Assembly (NCBI GenBank): GCA_963766605.1
Contig: CAVYAT010000004.1
Coordinates: 62,001 to 126,000 of the forward strand
Direction of reading: 5' to 3'
Source of the DNA: AC-49 sp963766605
GTDB taxonomy: Bacteria; Actinomycetota; Thermoleophilia; Solirubrobacterales; Solirubrobacteraceae
DNA: 64,000 nucleotides
Shown: piece after piece, positions 24,307-35,000 of the stretch
Layout: the number at the start of each line of letters is the position of its first letter
Position numbering within the stretch: the first letter of the stretch is position 1
Translations under genes and position numbers: made by a program
Notes under the pieces: generated by a model
Told to the model about the DNA's origin: nothing
The model's database searches: none
Seen by the model: the letters and a program-made list of their open reading frames with translations, nothing else

Positions 24307-25941
24307 TCAGGTGCAGCGTGGGCTCTCGCGCAGGATGCGCGATGGGGAGAAGCGGATGGAGACGCGCACGATTCCCGACCCGCGGACCGAGACCGCGGTC
24401 TGCCCGCCCGCGGCGCGGGTGACGCAGCCCGCGCCTCGCGTGATCGCCCAGTACGGGGTGTAGCGCTCGCGTACGAGCACCGTTCCGGCGCGCCGCGCCC
24501 GCAACGTGAACGACTCCGTCGACTGGCTGGTCATCACGCCGGCGCCCGTCGCCATCGGCCCGGCGTCGCGCACCCGCCACACGCGCCAGTCACGGTCGCT
24601 GAACACCGGCTCGAGCCACGGCTGACCGGCGCGCAGGATCGCTGCCTCGCGGTTGGCCGATGCGTCGAGCACGACGCGGCGCGGCAGCGCGACGTAGCGC
24701 ACGCCCCAGCGCGACAACCACGCCCGGTAACGCGCCGGAGTCAGCTCGCCGGAGTAGAAGAGGCGGTTGTCGGCGCGATCGAGCTGGCGTTCCCAGCCGC
24801 GCGCCAGCGGGAACCGCGGGGCGACCTCGGCCGCCTCCCAGTGGTTGGTCGTGAACGGGATCTCGACCCGGAATGGCCCCCGTTGATCGTGCAGGAAACC
24901 CAGCAGCGGCTGGTAGTACGCCGCGTGCGTCGACGGGTCGCCGTACGCGCGCACCGCGTCCTGCACGGGCGCGCTCCACTGCCACCACAGCAGCGGTAGG
25001 GCCATCGCGACGAGCAGCATCGTGCGCCGCGGCCACAGAGCGCACGCCAGCAGCGGGCCGGCGAACAGCGTGCCCAGGCGCACGACGTTGCCCCCGACCG
25101 GGCTCGGGACCACGAACGCGGCGATGCACGCCACGCCGTACAGCACGACGCCGACCCGCAGTTCGCGCTCCGCGCGCGGCAGCGCGATCAACAGGAACGC
25201 GCAGCTGACCATCTCCGGCCAGAACGTCGCGCCGACGAACGGCTCGGTTCCGCCCTCGGGGAACAGCGCGACGAGGGCCAGCATCGGCACCGCCACCGCG
25301 AGGCCGAGCCACAGCCCGGCGGTCCGTCGCGAGGCGATCAGCGCAGCCAGCGCGGCGATCCCGAGGAACAACCCGGCGACCGGGCTGGCGAGCGTGGTCA
25401 GCGCGGCCAGCCCGGCGGCGAGCGCCACGCGCCGGTGCGTCAGGGCGAGCAGTGCGGCCAGGCCGAGCGTCACCCCGAGCCCGAACGTGAGGCGTCCGGT
25501 GATCAGGTTCATCGCCGTGGCGGCGGCGAACCACAGCGCGCCGACCCGCGCACGGGTGCCGAAGTGCTCGTGGGCCAGGCGCTCGAACAGCGCTGCGCTG
25601 CCGACTGCGCACAGCGCGCCGACGACGCGCACACCGAGCAGCGCCCCCAGCGGCGGGAACAGGACGCTGTAGCCCGGAATGTGGTGGCCGGAGTACCAGG
25701 CCGAGTCCCACAGGACGAAGCCGTGGTGGGCGAACAGGTCGGCGCGGTAGACCTGGGCCGCGAGATCGGCGCTGGCCGGCTGGACGATGAGGTAGATCGC
25801 GGCCAGCAGCGCGGCGAGCAGCCACGCCGGAGCGGTGCGCAGCCGGCTGAGCTCGGCGGTCGCCGAGCGCGCGCCGGGGCGCGGAAGTCCAAGGCCACGC
25901 GGCCACGCGGCCGCCGACGGCGATTCGCCCCGGGCGGGCAT
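24307..25941 (-). CDS. Large polytopic membrane protein, GT-C-like
   Basis: A 544-residue protein with roughly ten hydrophobic segments in residues 35-340 (for example WLLAALLAAIYLIVQ, LTFGLGVTLGLAALLAL, LLVAMALPLLWWQW) and a soluble C-terminal domain of about 200 residues (FRVEIPFTTNHWEAAEVAP, LTPARYRAWLSRWGVRYVAL). The plan of a membrane body with an early LWDSAWYSGHHIPGY loop and an extracytoplasmic tail resembles GT-C polyprenyl-sugar transferases or the PTPS-related membrane family. It could add a sugar to an inositol lipid or cell-wall polymer. The assignment is from layout rather than a firm motif. Confidence 0.65.
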   Translation of the reverse strand: MPARGESPSAAAWPRGLGLPRPGARSATAELSRLRTAPAWLLAALLAAIYLIVQPASADLAAQVYRADLFAHHGFVLWDSAWYSGHHIPGYSVLFPPLGALLGVRVVGALCAVGSAALFERLAHEHFGTRARVGALWFAAATAMNLITGRLTFGLGVTLGLAALLALTHRRVALAAGLAALTTLASPVAGLFLGIAALAALIASRRTAGLWLGLAVAVPMLALVALFPEGGTEPFVGATFWPEMVSCAFLLIALPRAERELRVGVVLYGVACIAAFVVPSPVGGNVVRLGTLFAGPLLACALWPRRTMLLVAMALPLLWWQWSAPVQDAVRAYGDPSTHAAYYQPLLGFLHDQRGPFRVEIPFTTNHWEAAEVAPRFPLARGWERQLDRADNRLFYSGELTPARYRAWLSRWGVRYVALPRRVVLDASANREAAILRAGQPWLEPVFSDRDWRVWRVRDAGPMATGAGVMTSQSTESFTLRARRAGTVLVRERYTPYWAITRGAGCVTRAAGGQTAVSVRGSGIVRVSIRFSPSRILRESPRCT

Positions 25942-25951
25942 GGGACGGCTC

Positions 25952-26374
25952 CTAGTGCCGGGTTGCGAGGTCGGCGGTCACCACGACGCTCTTACCGTAG
26001 CGTCCCAGCTGACCGCTCGCCGCACTGACGCCGATGCGCCGGTATGTCGGGTTGAGCAACTCCGCCCGGTGGGGCGGCGAGTTCATCCACATCTTCACGA
26101 TCGCCCACGCGTTGACCGGGCCGGTGCTCCACGCGATCGTCTCGCCGACGCCGCGGAAGCGCGCGTGCCGGTGCACGCGGCCCATGAACGTCGTCCCCTC
26201 GCCGTTGTGGGACACGACGCCGGTCGTGAGCATGTCGCGGTCGTGGATCGCCGCCATCTCGCGCAGGCTCTTGTTCGTGCGCAGCCTGGCGAGGCCGTGC
26301 TGCTTGCGCACGGCATTGATGTCGGCCACGATCGCGGCGGGCGACGGGGGCGGAGGCGTGACGATCAGGGGCAT
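25952..26374 (-). CDS. CAP (SCP/PR1-like) domain protein
   Basis: A 140-residue protein made almost wholly of a CAP domain: AAIVADINAVRKQHGLARL, LREMAAIHDRDMLTTGVVSHNG, VGETIAWSTGPVNAWAIVK and WMNSPPHRAELLNPTYRRIGV. The conserved histidines and glutamates of the CAP cavity (DMLTTGVVSHNG, GETIAW, SPPHR) are present. Most bacterial members are exported, but no strong signal peptide follows the ATG at 26374 (PLIVTPPPPSPAAI), so a missed upstream start or a non-classical location is possible. Function is unknown; CAP proteins bind lipids or other partners. Confidence 0.8.
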   Translation of the reverse strand: MPLIVTPPPPSPAAIVADINAVRKQHGLARLRTNKSLREMAAIHDRDMLTTGVVSHNGEGTTFMGRVHRHARFRGVGETIAWSTGPVNAWAIVKMWMNSPPHRAELLNPTYRRIGVSAASGQLGRYGKSVVVTADLATRH

Positions 26375-26421
26375 TCGAAGGACTCCTTCGACGTCACCCA
26401 GGGGCGGGTGCGGCTGGCACC

Positions 26422-27222
26422 CTAACGCACGTAGGAGACGACGATGTCGATGATCTGTGGCGCATCGAGCCACGGCCAATGGCCGCCGCCCGGGAAATGG
26501 GAGATCTCGGAACCACCCCCGAGGGCGTTCGCGTAGTCCTCGGCAAAGCTCGAACCGATGAACGGATCACGGTCGCCCCAGACGATCAGCGCCGGGCAGG
26601 TGATGTCGCTCAGCCCGAGCCCCGCGCGTCCGAGCGCCTGCGGGTCGGCGTCGCGGTACAGGCGCAGCATCGCCCGCTGGGTGCCGACGTCGAAGTCGGC
26701 CATGATCGCGTCGATCAGCTCCTCCGATGGTGGCGCGCCGTCGGCGCTGCGCAGACCGCGCCGCAGGGTGCCACGCGTCGTCACGCCCATCGCCAGCTCG
26801 CCGAGCAGCGGCGTGCGCCACAACCGCGCGGCGCGGTGCCAGCGGTAGTGCGAGAACAGCGGCACGGGGTTGATCAGCACGAGCTTGCGCACGCGCTCGG
26901 GCTCGCGCATCGCCCACAGCAGGCCGGCCGCGCCCCAGTCGTGGACGACGAGCGTGACCTCGTGCAACTCGAGCATGTCGAGGAACCGTTCGACGAACGC
27001 GGCCAGGCCGTGCATCGTGAAGTCGCGGTCGGCGCGCTTGCCGGAGCGCCCGAAGCCGGGCAGGTCCGGCGCAACGCCGCCGGTCTGCTCGAGGAAACGG
27101 ATCCAGTCGCGGCTCGACGTCGGCGCGCCGTGGAGGTAGAGGATGTCGCCGCCGTCGGCCTGTCGCCAGACCACGGGCTGATCGTCGAGCTCCGCCTCGC
27201 GGACTGTGATCGCGTCCTCCAT
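26422..27222 (-). CDS. Alpha/beta hydrolase, haloalkane-dehalogenase/epoxide-hydrolase-like
   Basis: A 266-residue alpha/beta-fold hydrolase. The oxyanion segment is ILYLHGAPTSSRDW, the nucleophile elbow VVHDWGAAGLLWA has aspartate as nucleophile, the acidic residue lies in LIVWGDRDPFIGSS and the catalytic histidine in FPGGGHWPWLDAP. An aspartate nucleophile fits haloalkane dehalogenases and epoxide hydrolases rather than serine esterases. Substrate is unknown. The ATG at 27222 is divergent from endonuclease III with 28 bases between the two starts. Confidence 0.88.
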   Translation of the reverse strand: MEDAITVREAELDDQPVVWRQADGGDILYLHGAPTSSRDWIRFLEQTGGVAPDLPGFGRSGKRADRDFTMHGLAAFVERFLDMLELHEVTLVVHDWGAAGLLWAMREPERVRKLVLINPVPLFSHYRWHRAARLWRTPLLGELAMGVTTRGTLRRGLRSADGAPPSEELIDAIMADFDVGTQRAMLRLYRDADPQALGRAGLGLSDITCPALIVWGDRDPFIGSSFAEDYANALGGGSEISHFPGGGHWPWLDAPQIIDIVVSYVR

Positions 27223-27237
27223 CGGGGCGCCGGAAGA

Positions 27238-27243
27238 TAGCGT
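27238..27243 (+). promoter_or_regulatory. Candidate -10 hexamer, leaderless start of endonuclease III gene
   Basis: TAGCGT ends seven bases before the ATG at 27251, in the short gap shared with the divergent hydrolase gene. There is no ribosome-binding sequence. Confidence 0.45.
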
Positions 27244-27250
27244 TGGCGCC

Positions 27251-27901
27251 ATGGCCGGCGTCCGCGCCATCCGCTCGCGCCTGGCGCGCGTCTACGGCGT
27301 GCCGAACGCGGGACCGCACGGCCATCCCATCGCCGAGCTCGTGCTGACCGTGCTCAGTCAGTCGACCAACGACCGCAACCGCGACGTCGCCTACCTACGG
27401 CTGCGGGAGCGGTTCGCAGACTGGGAGGCAGTGCGCGACGCCCCGGTCCGGGCCGTCGAAGAGGCGATCCGCCCGGGCGGAATCTCGAAGGTCAAGTCGG
27501 CGCGCATCGTCGCGATCCTGCGCGCGATCTCCGAGTCGGGCGAGCTGTCGCTGGACTGGCTGCCCGACGTCCCGGTCGCCGAGGCCCAGGAGTACCTGTG
27601 CTCGCTGCCGGGTGTCGGCCGCAAGACCGCGGCCTGCGTGCTGCTGTTCGCGTTCGGGCGCCGCGACGTGCCGGTGGACACGCACGTCGGGCGTGTCTGC
27701 GCACGGCTGGGGATACTGCCTTCCAGCGGGTCGGCCGACGCGATCCACGACGCGATGCTCGAGCTCACGCCGCGCGGGGCGGAGCTCGAGTTCCACATCA
27801 ACGTGCTGCGCCACGGGCGCCGCACCTGCCACGCGCGTCGGCCCGACTGCGGGCACTGCGTACTGGCCAAGATCTGCCCTTCCGCGAGCACAATAATCTG
27901 A
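27251..27901 (+). CDS. nth: Endonuclease III-family DNA glycosylase/AP lyase
   Basis: A 216-residue helix-hairpin-helix base-excision enzyme. The HhH element LCSLPGVGRKTAACVLLF carries the catalytic lysine (GRKTA), VDTHVGRVCARLG carries the catalytic aspartate, and the C-terminal CHARRPDCGHCVLAKIC has the C-x6-C-x2-C-x5-C 4Fe-4S loop of endonuclease III. It should remove oxidised pyrimidines and cut at abasic sites. Length is typical. It is the last gene before the dnaK promoter region. Confidence 0.92.
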   Translation: MAGVRAIRSRLARVYGVPNAGPHGHPIAELVLTVLSQSTNDRNRDVAYLRLRERFADWEAVRDAPVRAVEEAIRPGGISKVKSARIVAILRAISESGELSLDWLPDVPVAEAQEYLCSLPGVGRKTAACVLLFAFGRRDVPVDTHVGRVCARLGILPSSGSADAIHDAMLELTPRGAELEFHINVLRHGRRTCHARRPDCGHCVLAKICPSASTII

Positions 27902-27911
27902 TACACTCCGA

Positions 27912-27926
27912 CTGAGATTTCTTCAG
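27912..27926. promoter_or_regulatory. Palindrome in the dnaK promoter region
   Basis: An inverted repeat CTGA-N7-TCAG (extended by imperfect pairs) sits 30 bases before the dnaK ATG and just downstream of a TGATACACT extended -10-like sequence. The 7-base spacing equals that of the HspR HAIR operator, but the half-sites do not match its consensus well. It could be the HspR or another heat-shock control site. Confidence 0.35.
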
Positions 27927-27955
27927 AAAACGAGTCGCAGGGAGCATCAATCCAC

Positions 27956-29870
<1,915 letters not shown>

Positions 29871-29873
29871 GCC

Positions 29874-30422
29874 ATGGCTCACGAGCCGCAGTCACCGCCC
29901 GTCGACGACGACGAGCTCGAGCAGGAGGAGCCGGTGCGGGACACCGGCTCCGCCGAGCTCGCCCAGGACGCCGCCGCCGAGGGTCCCGAGCCCGAGCCCG
30001 ACTGGCACGACATCGCGCTGCGCAAGGCGGCGGAGCTCGAGAACGTCCGCAAGCAGACCGCCCAGCGCGTTCAGAAGGCCACGCGCGACGGCATGCGCCG
30101 GATCGCCGCCGAGCTGCTGCCCGCGCTCGACGACTTCGAGCGCGCGCTGACGCACGCCGAGGCGCAGGAGGGCGACGAGGAGCACCACCTGACCAAGGGC
30201 ATCCGCCTCGCCCGCGAGCAGATGCTGGCGGCGCTTCGGCGGGTCGGCATCGAGACCTACGGCGAGGTCGGCGACCAGTTCGATCCGCATCTGCACGAGG
30301 CGGTCGCGCAGATCCCGGCCGGGCCGATGACGGTCACCGGGACGATCACCGACGTCTACCAGGCCGGCTACCGGCTCGGCGACGACATCCTGCGCGCGGC
30401 CAAGGTGGTCGTCGCCGGCTGA
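29874..30422 (+). CDS. grpE: Nucleotide exchange factor GrpE
   Basis: A 182-residue DnaK cofactor that speeds ADP release. The acidic N-terminal 45 residues are disordered-looking, followed by the long dimerising helix (LRKAAELENVRKQTAQRVQK) and the C-terminal beta domain (VGDQFDPHLHEAVAQIP, GPMTVTGTITDVYQAGYRLG). The gene begins three bases after the corrected dnaK stop, which supports the frameshift reading of dnaK, and is followed ten bases later by dnaJ. Confidence 0.95.
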   Translation: MAHEPQSPPVDDDELEQEEPVRDTGSAELAQDAAAEGPEPEPDWHDIALRKAAELENVRKQTAQRVQKATRDGMRRIAAELLPALDDFERALTHAEAQEGDEEHHLTKGIRLAREQMLAALRRVGIETYGEVGDQFDPHLHEAVAQIPAGPMTVTGTITDVYQAGYRLGDDILRAAKVVVAG

Positions 30423-30432
30423 TGGTGAACTG

Positions 30433-31534
30433 ATGGCAGCCCCCGACCTGTACAAGGTGCTCGGCGTCGACCGCAAGGCGACGCCCGAGGAGATCAAGAA
30501 GGCGTACCGCAAGCTGGCGCGCCAGTACCACCCCGATCGCAATCCCGGCGATGAGAAGGCCGAAGAGCGCTTCAAGGAGATCTCGGCGGCCTACGACATC
30601 CTCGGCGACGCCGACAAGCGCAAGCAGTACGACCGCGGCGGCCTGTTCGGCGGCGGCGCGGAGCGGTCCAGCGGGCGGTGGCTTCACCGCCAACTTCGAT
30701 TTCTCCGATCTGCTGGGCAATCTGTTCGGCGGTAGCGGCGGGCCGGGCGGCGGCGGACCACAGCGCCCGCGCCCCGAACGTGGCCGCGACATCGACCTCG
30801 ACGTCTCGGTCAGCTTCGACCAGGCGATGGACGGCGCTCAGGTGTCCGTGTCGGTGCCGACGAACCAGATGTGCCCGACGTGCCGCGGCACCGGCGCCAA
30901 GCCGGGGACGTCGCCGACCGTCTGCCCGAAGTGCCAGGGCCGTGGGATCGAGTCCCAGGGCCAGGGCCTGTTCTCGATCTCGCAGCCGTGCTCGCGCTGC
31001 GGGGGCACCGGCGCCGTGATCGAGGACCCGTGTCCGACCTGCCAGGGCACGGGCGCGCAGCGAACGGTCAAGAAGTACAAGGTCAAGATCCCCGCCGGCG
31101 TGCGCGAGGGCACGAAGGTGCGGTTGGCCGGCAAGGGCGAGCCGGGACGCAACGGTGGCCCGCCGGGCGATCTGAACGTGATCACGCGCGTATCGCCGTC
31201 GCCGATCTTCCGCCGCAAGGGCGACAACCTCGAGGTCGACGTCCCGCTGACGATCCCCGAGGCGATCCGCGGAGCGGTCGTCGAGGTGCCGACGCTGCAC
31301 GGGCGCAAGAAGCTACGCGTGCCGCCGGGCACCGGCCACGGCACCGTCCAGCGCCTGCGCGGCGAGGGGCCGGCGCGGATCGGCGCGGGCAAGGCCGGCC
31401 GCGGCGACATCCACTACCGGTTCGTCATCGACGTCCCGGCGTCGCTGAGCGACGAGCAGTCCGAGGCGCTCGACAAGCTGTCGCAGGTCATGAACGGCAA
31501 CCCGCGCGAGCGGCTGTTCTCCGAGCAGGCGTGA
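30433..31534 (+). CDS. dnaJ: Chaperone DnaJ, one frameshift after the J domain
   Basis: About 366 residues if one surplus base near 30670 is skipped. The J domain reads DLYKVLGVDRKATPEEIKKA with the HPD tripeptide in YHPDRNPGD; the Gly/Phe linker (RGGLFGGG, then GGGFTANFDFSDLLGNLFGG) is where the frame changes. Four zinc-finger repeats follow: CPTCRGTG, CPKCQGRG, CSRCGGTG and CPTCQGTG, then the client-binding C-terminal domain. It delivers substrates to DnaK. The stop overlaps the hspR ATG (TGATG). Confidence 0.93.
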
Positions 31535-31983
31535 TGGCCAGGCGCACGACGACGACCCGGATCTCCGTCTCCATGGAGCGCGGCGTCTTCATGATCTCGG
31601 TCGCCGCCGAGCTCGCCGACATGCACCAGCAGACGCTGCGCATGTACGAGGCCAAGGGCCTGATCTCGCCGTCGCGGTCGCCCAAGGGCACGCGCCTGTA
31701 CTCGCACGCCGACGTCGAGAAGCTGCGCCGCATCCAGGCGATGACCGACCTCGGGATGAATCTGGCCGGCGTCGTGCGCGTCATGGAGCTCGAGGACCAG
31801 CTCGCGGCGGCGACCGCGCGCCTGGAGGATCTCGAGCGCCGCTCGGCCGAGATGCGCGCCGAGATGGAGCGCGAGGTCGAGGAGGTCCGGCGCTCGTTCA
31901 GGGCCGAACTGGTGCACCAGCGCCACTCGACCGACATCCTGCTGGCACGCGACGTCGCGCCGCAGCGCCGCCAGTCCGGCTGA
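31534..31983 (+). CDS. hspR: Heat-shock repressor HspR (MerR family)
   Basis: A 149-residue MerR-family regulator. The winged helix reads FMISVAAELADMHQQTLRMY and EAKGLISPSRSPKGTRLYS, closely matching HspR, and the rest is a coiled coil (LEDQLAAATARLEDLERRSA). In Streptomyces and Mycobacterium HspR represses dnaK and clpB, often with DnaK as partner; the genetic layout here (fourth gene of dnaK-grpE-dnaJ-hspR, clpB nearby) fits the same role. The ATG overlaps the dnaJ stop by one base. Confidence 0.94.
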   Translation: MARRTTTTRISVSMERGVFMISVAAELADMHQQTLRMYEAKGLISPSRSPKGTRLYSHADVEKLRRIQAMTDLGMNLAGVVRVMELEDQLAAATARLEDLERRSAEMRAEMEREVEEVRRSFRAELVHQRHSTDILLARDVAPQRRQSG

Positions 31984-32015
31984 ACCTGGCGCGGCGGCGG
32001 TCGCCGGCTCGGTGC

Positions 32016-32035
32016 GTGCAAGGTTGGTGCAAGGT
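32016..32035 (+). repeat. Two direct repeats GTGCAAGGT upstream of the PKD protein gene
   Basis: GTGCAAGGT occurs at 32016-32024 and again at 32027-32035, an 11-base period equal to one DNA turn, about 20 bases before the GTG start at 32056. A CAGAGT sequence six bases before that start could be its -10. The repeats may bind a regulator. Confidence 0.35.
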
Positions 32036-32055
32036 CAGAACGTCAGAGTGCTGGC

Positions 32056-35000
32056 GTGCGACGGATCGCCGCTCTTGCGCTGTGCGGGTTGGTGGCGCTT
32101 GCCGCTGGCTTCGCGGTCGGCGCGCTCGCGGGCGGCCCGGCGATCGAGGGCACGACATACACGTACGCGACGCCGCTGACCGGCTTCTACAGCTGCCCGT
32201 GTGGTCTGCACGCGAACTTCGGCGACGGCGCGACGACCGACGTCTCGATCGGCGCCGTGCCGACGTACACGTTCACCGCGCCGCACGTCTACGCCACGGC
32301 CGGCGTCTACACCTACGGGCTGACGATCACCACCTGCGTCACCGCGTGCCCGAGCACGCAGACCGGGACGACGCCGGTCGCTGACGCCGCGATCACCGGC
32401 ACGGGCGGCCCGGCGATCTCCGTCAACCAGGGTGCGGCGTTCAGCGGCGCGCTGGGTCACTTCACCGACGCCGACCCGACCCACCACCCGGCCGCCGCCT
32501 ACACCGCGACGGTCAACTGGGGCGACGGGACGACGTCGGCGGCCACGATCACCTCGTCGGGCACGGGCTTCGACGTCAACGGCGGCCACACGTGGGCGTC
32601 GGCCGGAACGTTCACCGTCCACACGACCGTCGCCGACCACCCCGGTGCCGGCGTGGCGGTCTCGTCGGCCGTGCTGACCGAGACGGCGACCGTCGCCTCC
32701 ACCACGCCCCCGCCGCCGCCCGATCCCCCCCACGCCGTGATCGCGCCGGTCGCCCAGCCGGTCCTCGCCGGCTTCCCGGTCGCCTTCTCCGGCGCCGGCT
32801 CGACCGGCGCGGGGCCGCTGGCCTACACGTGGACCTTCTGCACGTCGGCCGACCGGACGACGGGCTGCGCGCCGGGCAGCCCGACGGGCAGCGGCGTCAC
32901 CATCACCCACCCGTTCGCCCCCGCGGCGGTCCACGACCTCAAGCACTTCCCGCGCGCAGACCCCAAGCGCCGGCGCTCCTCGACGATCGTCGTCCTGACC
33001 GTCACCGACGTGCTCGGGCGCACGAGCTCCGCATCGCAGGAGATCACGGTCGTCCCCGACCTCGCGCCGAAGACGAACTTCGAGGTCGGACCCGCGCATC
33101 TGGTCGGCCAGGACGACGTGACGGTCACGCCCGAGGCGTTCGATCCCGACCACAACGACAGCGTCAAGCAGGAGGAATGGGACTTCACCGGCGACGGCTC
33201 GCCGGACGTGATCTGCACGGCGTTCCTGGGCTGCAAGGCGGTCGACCCGCGGCTCCAGGTCGCGATCACGGCAGCGCCCGCGACCGCGCGGGCCACGAGC
33301 CGCGCCCATTCGACCGCCCGCGCCCGCGCCCACACCGCGACGACCACGCCACAGAAGAAGAAGTCCACGCCGACCGCGGTCAAGGTCAGCCCGACCGCCG
33401 TCGCCAAGGTCACGCCCCAGGCCGAGCAGGCGTTCCAGGGCGCCGCGCTGCACGGCGCGCTGATCGCATTCCCGGCGTTTCGCTGGAACTTCGCCCGCGC
33501 CGCGCTCGCGGCCGAGGATCTCGCGCCGTTGCCGTCGATCGACCTGTCGGGCTTCGACGACGCCGGCCGCGCGACGTTCCTGCGCGACCTCGGCTATGAG
33601 ATCTTCAACGAGTCGCCGCTCGGCCAGGGCGAGGTGCACCGGCCCAAGGGCGAGATCCACGACTCCAAGTTCCCCCAGACCGAGGTCAACTTCCCCACCA
33701 CGATCTCGCTGACCGCGGTCGACGCCGAGGGGCAGTCGGCGACGCAGGTCCTGCCGGTCGGAATCCGCAACGACAGCGGCCCGGCCGCCCGCTTCACCCT
33801 GATCCCCGGCACCAAGTCGGTGCCGACGGCCGGTGACACGATCCGCTTCGACATGTCGGGCGTCGGGGACGCCGACGGCGGGGTGCCCTGGTATGTGCTC
33901 GAGGCGTCGCCCAACCCGCCGCGCGACAGCACGACCGGCGGCTCCTACTGCCAGGTGGAGGGACCGCTATCGACCGGCAAGGGATCGAAGGGCAAGCCGG
34001 CCAACACACTTCCGAACCCCAACGATCCACCGCCGACCGGGCCGGGCAACAAGCCGCCGAAGCTCGCGACGACCGGGACCGACACCACGCCGCCGCCACC
34101 GCCGGTGATCCCGGCCGGCGGCCGCGTCCAGAAGGGCCTGGCCGACCTGCTGGCCGGGGTGCCGATCGAGCGCTACTGCTCGCACGACCAGAACCCCAGC
34201 GTGTTCGGGCCGGGCACGATCACCGTGACCGGGCAGACGCCGCAGTCGGTCGACCACGTCCTCCTGCCGACGCCCGGGCAGTGGTCGGTCAGCATCACCG
34301 CCTACGACACGTGGGGCATGCCGGCACGCCGCATCCTGTACCCGGTCACGGTCGCGGCGGCCGACGCGTCCTGCCAGGCACTGCCGCCGACGCCGGTCCG
34401 GCCCGGCGCCATCGGCAAGAAGCTGACCATCGGGTTGAGCGGCGACTGCGTGTCGAAGTCGTCTGACTCGGGCGAGACCGTCTACGCGTCGCCCAAGCCG
34501 GTCGACGTCGACGGGGTCACCCTGGCGCCGACGCCGGGCGACACGCTGGTGTTCGTCGACGACTCCAGCGGTGGCCTGATCTTCTCGACCGGCGTCGCCT
34601 TCGACCCGACGATGGCGGCCGCCGCCTGGCTGGCGCAGGCCAAGAAATCGGTCACCGGTGCGCAGGTGCGCCTCGACGGCGACACCGTGGGATCGTGGTC
34701 GACGTTCGGGATCATCCAGGCCAAGAACCTGTTCTCGGGCACGCCGCTGACCGTGCCGATCCCCGACGGCGCCCAGTACCGCACGCTGCCCGTCGCTGCC
34801 GGCTCGCTGACCGTCGAGGCCGACGCCAATCAGCACTCCGAGCTCAAGCTGCGCACGACGCTGCCCGAGGTGATGGGCGCCGGCAACAGCCAGGGCCAGG
34901 TCGACGTCCAGGCCGCCAACGTCGCGGCGGTGCCGGTGGCGGGCACCTCGGACCCCAACGACGCCGCGCGTCGCCGCGCCCTGCTGCGCGCCCACGCCGC

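Noticed and set aside
32035..33660. A 540-codon minus-strand frame opposite the PKD protein gene
   Set aside because: Arg/Gly/Val-rich composition typical of shadow frames; no start signal or motif; overlaps a gene with signal peptide and recognisable domains.
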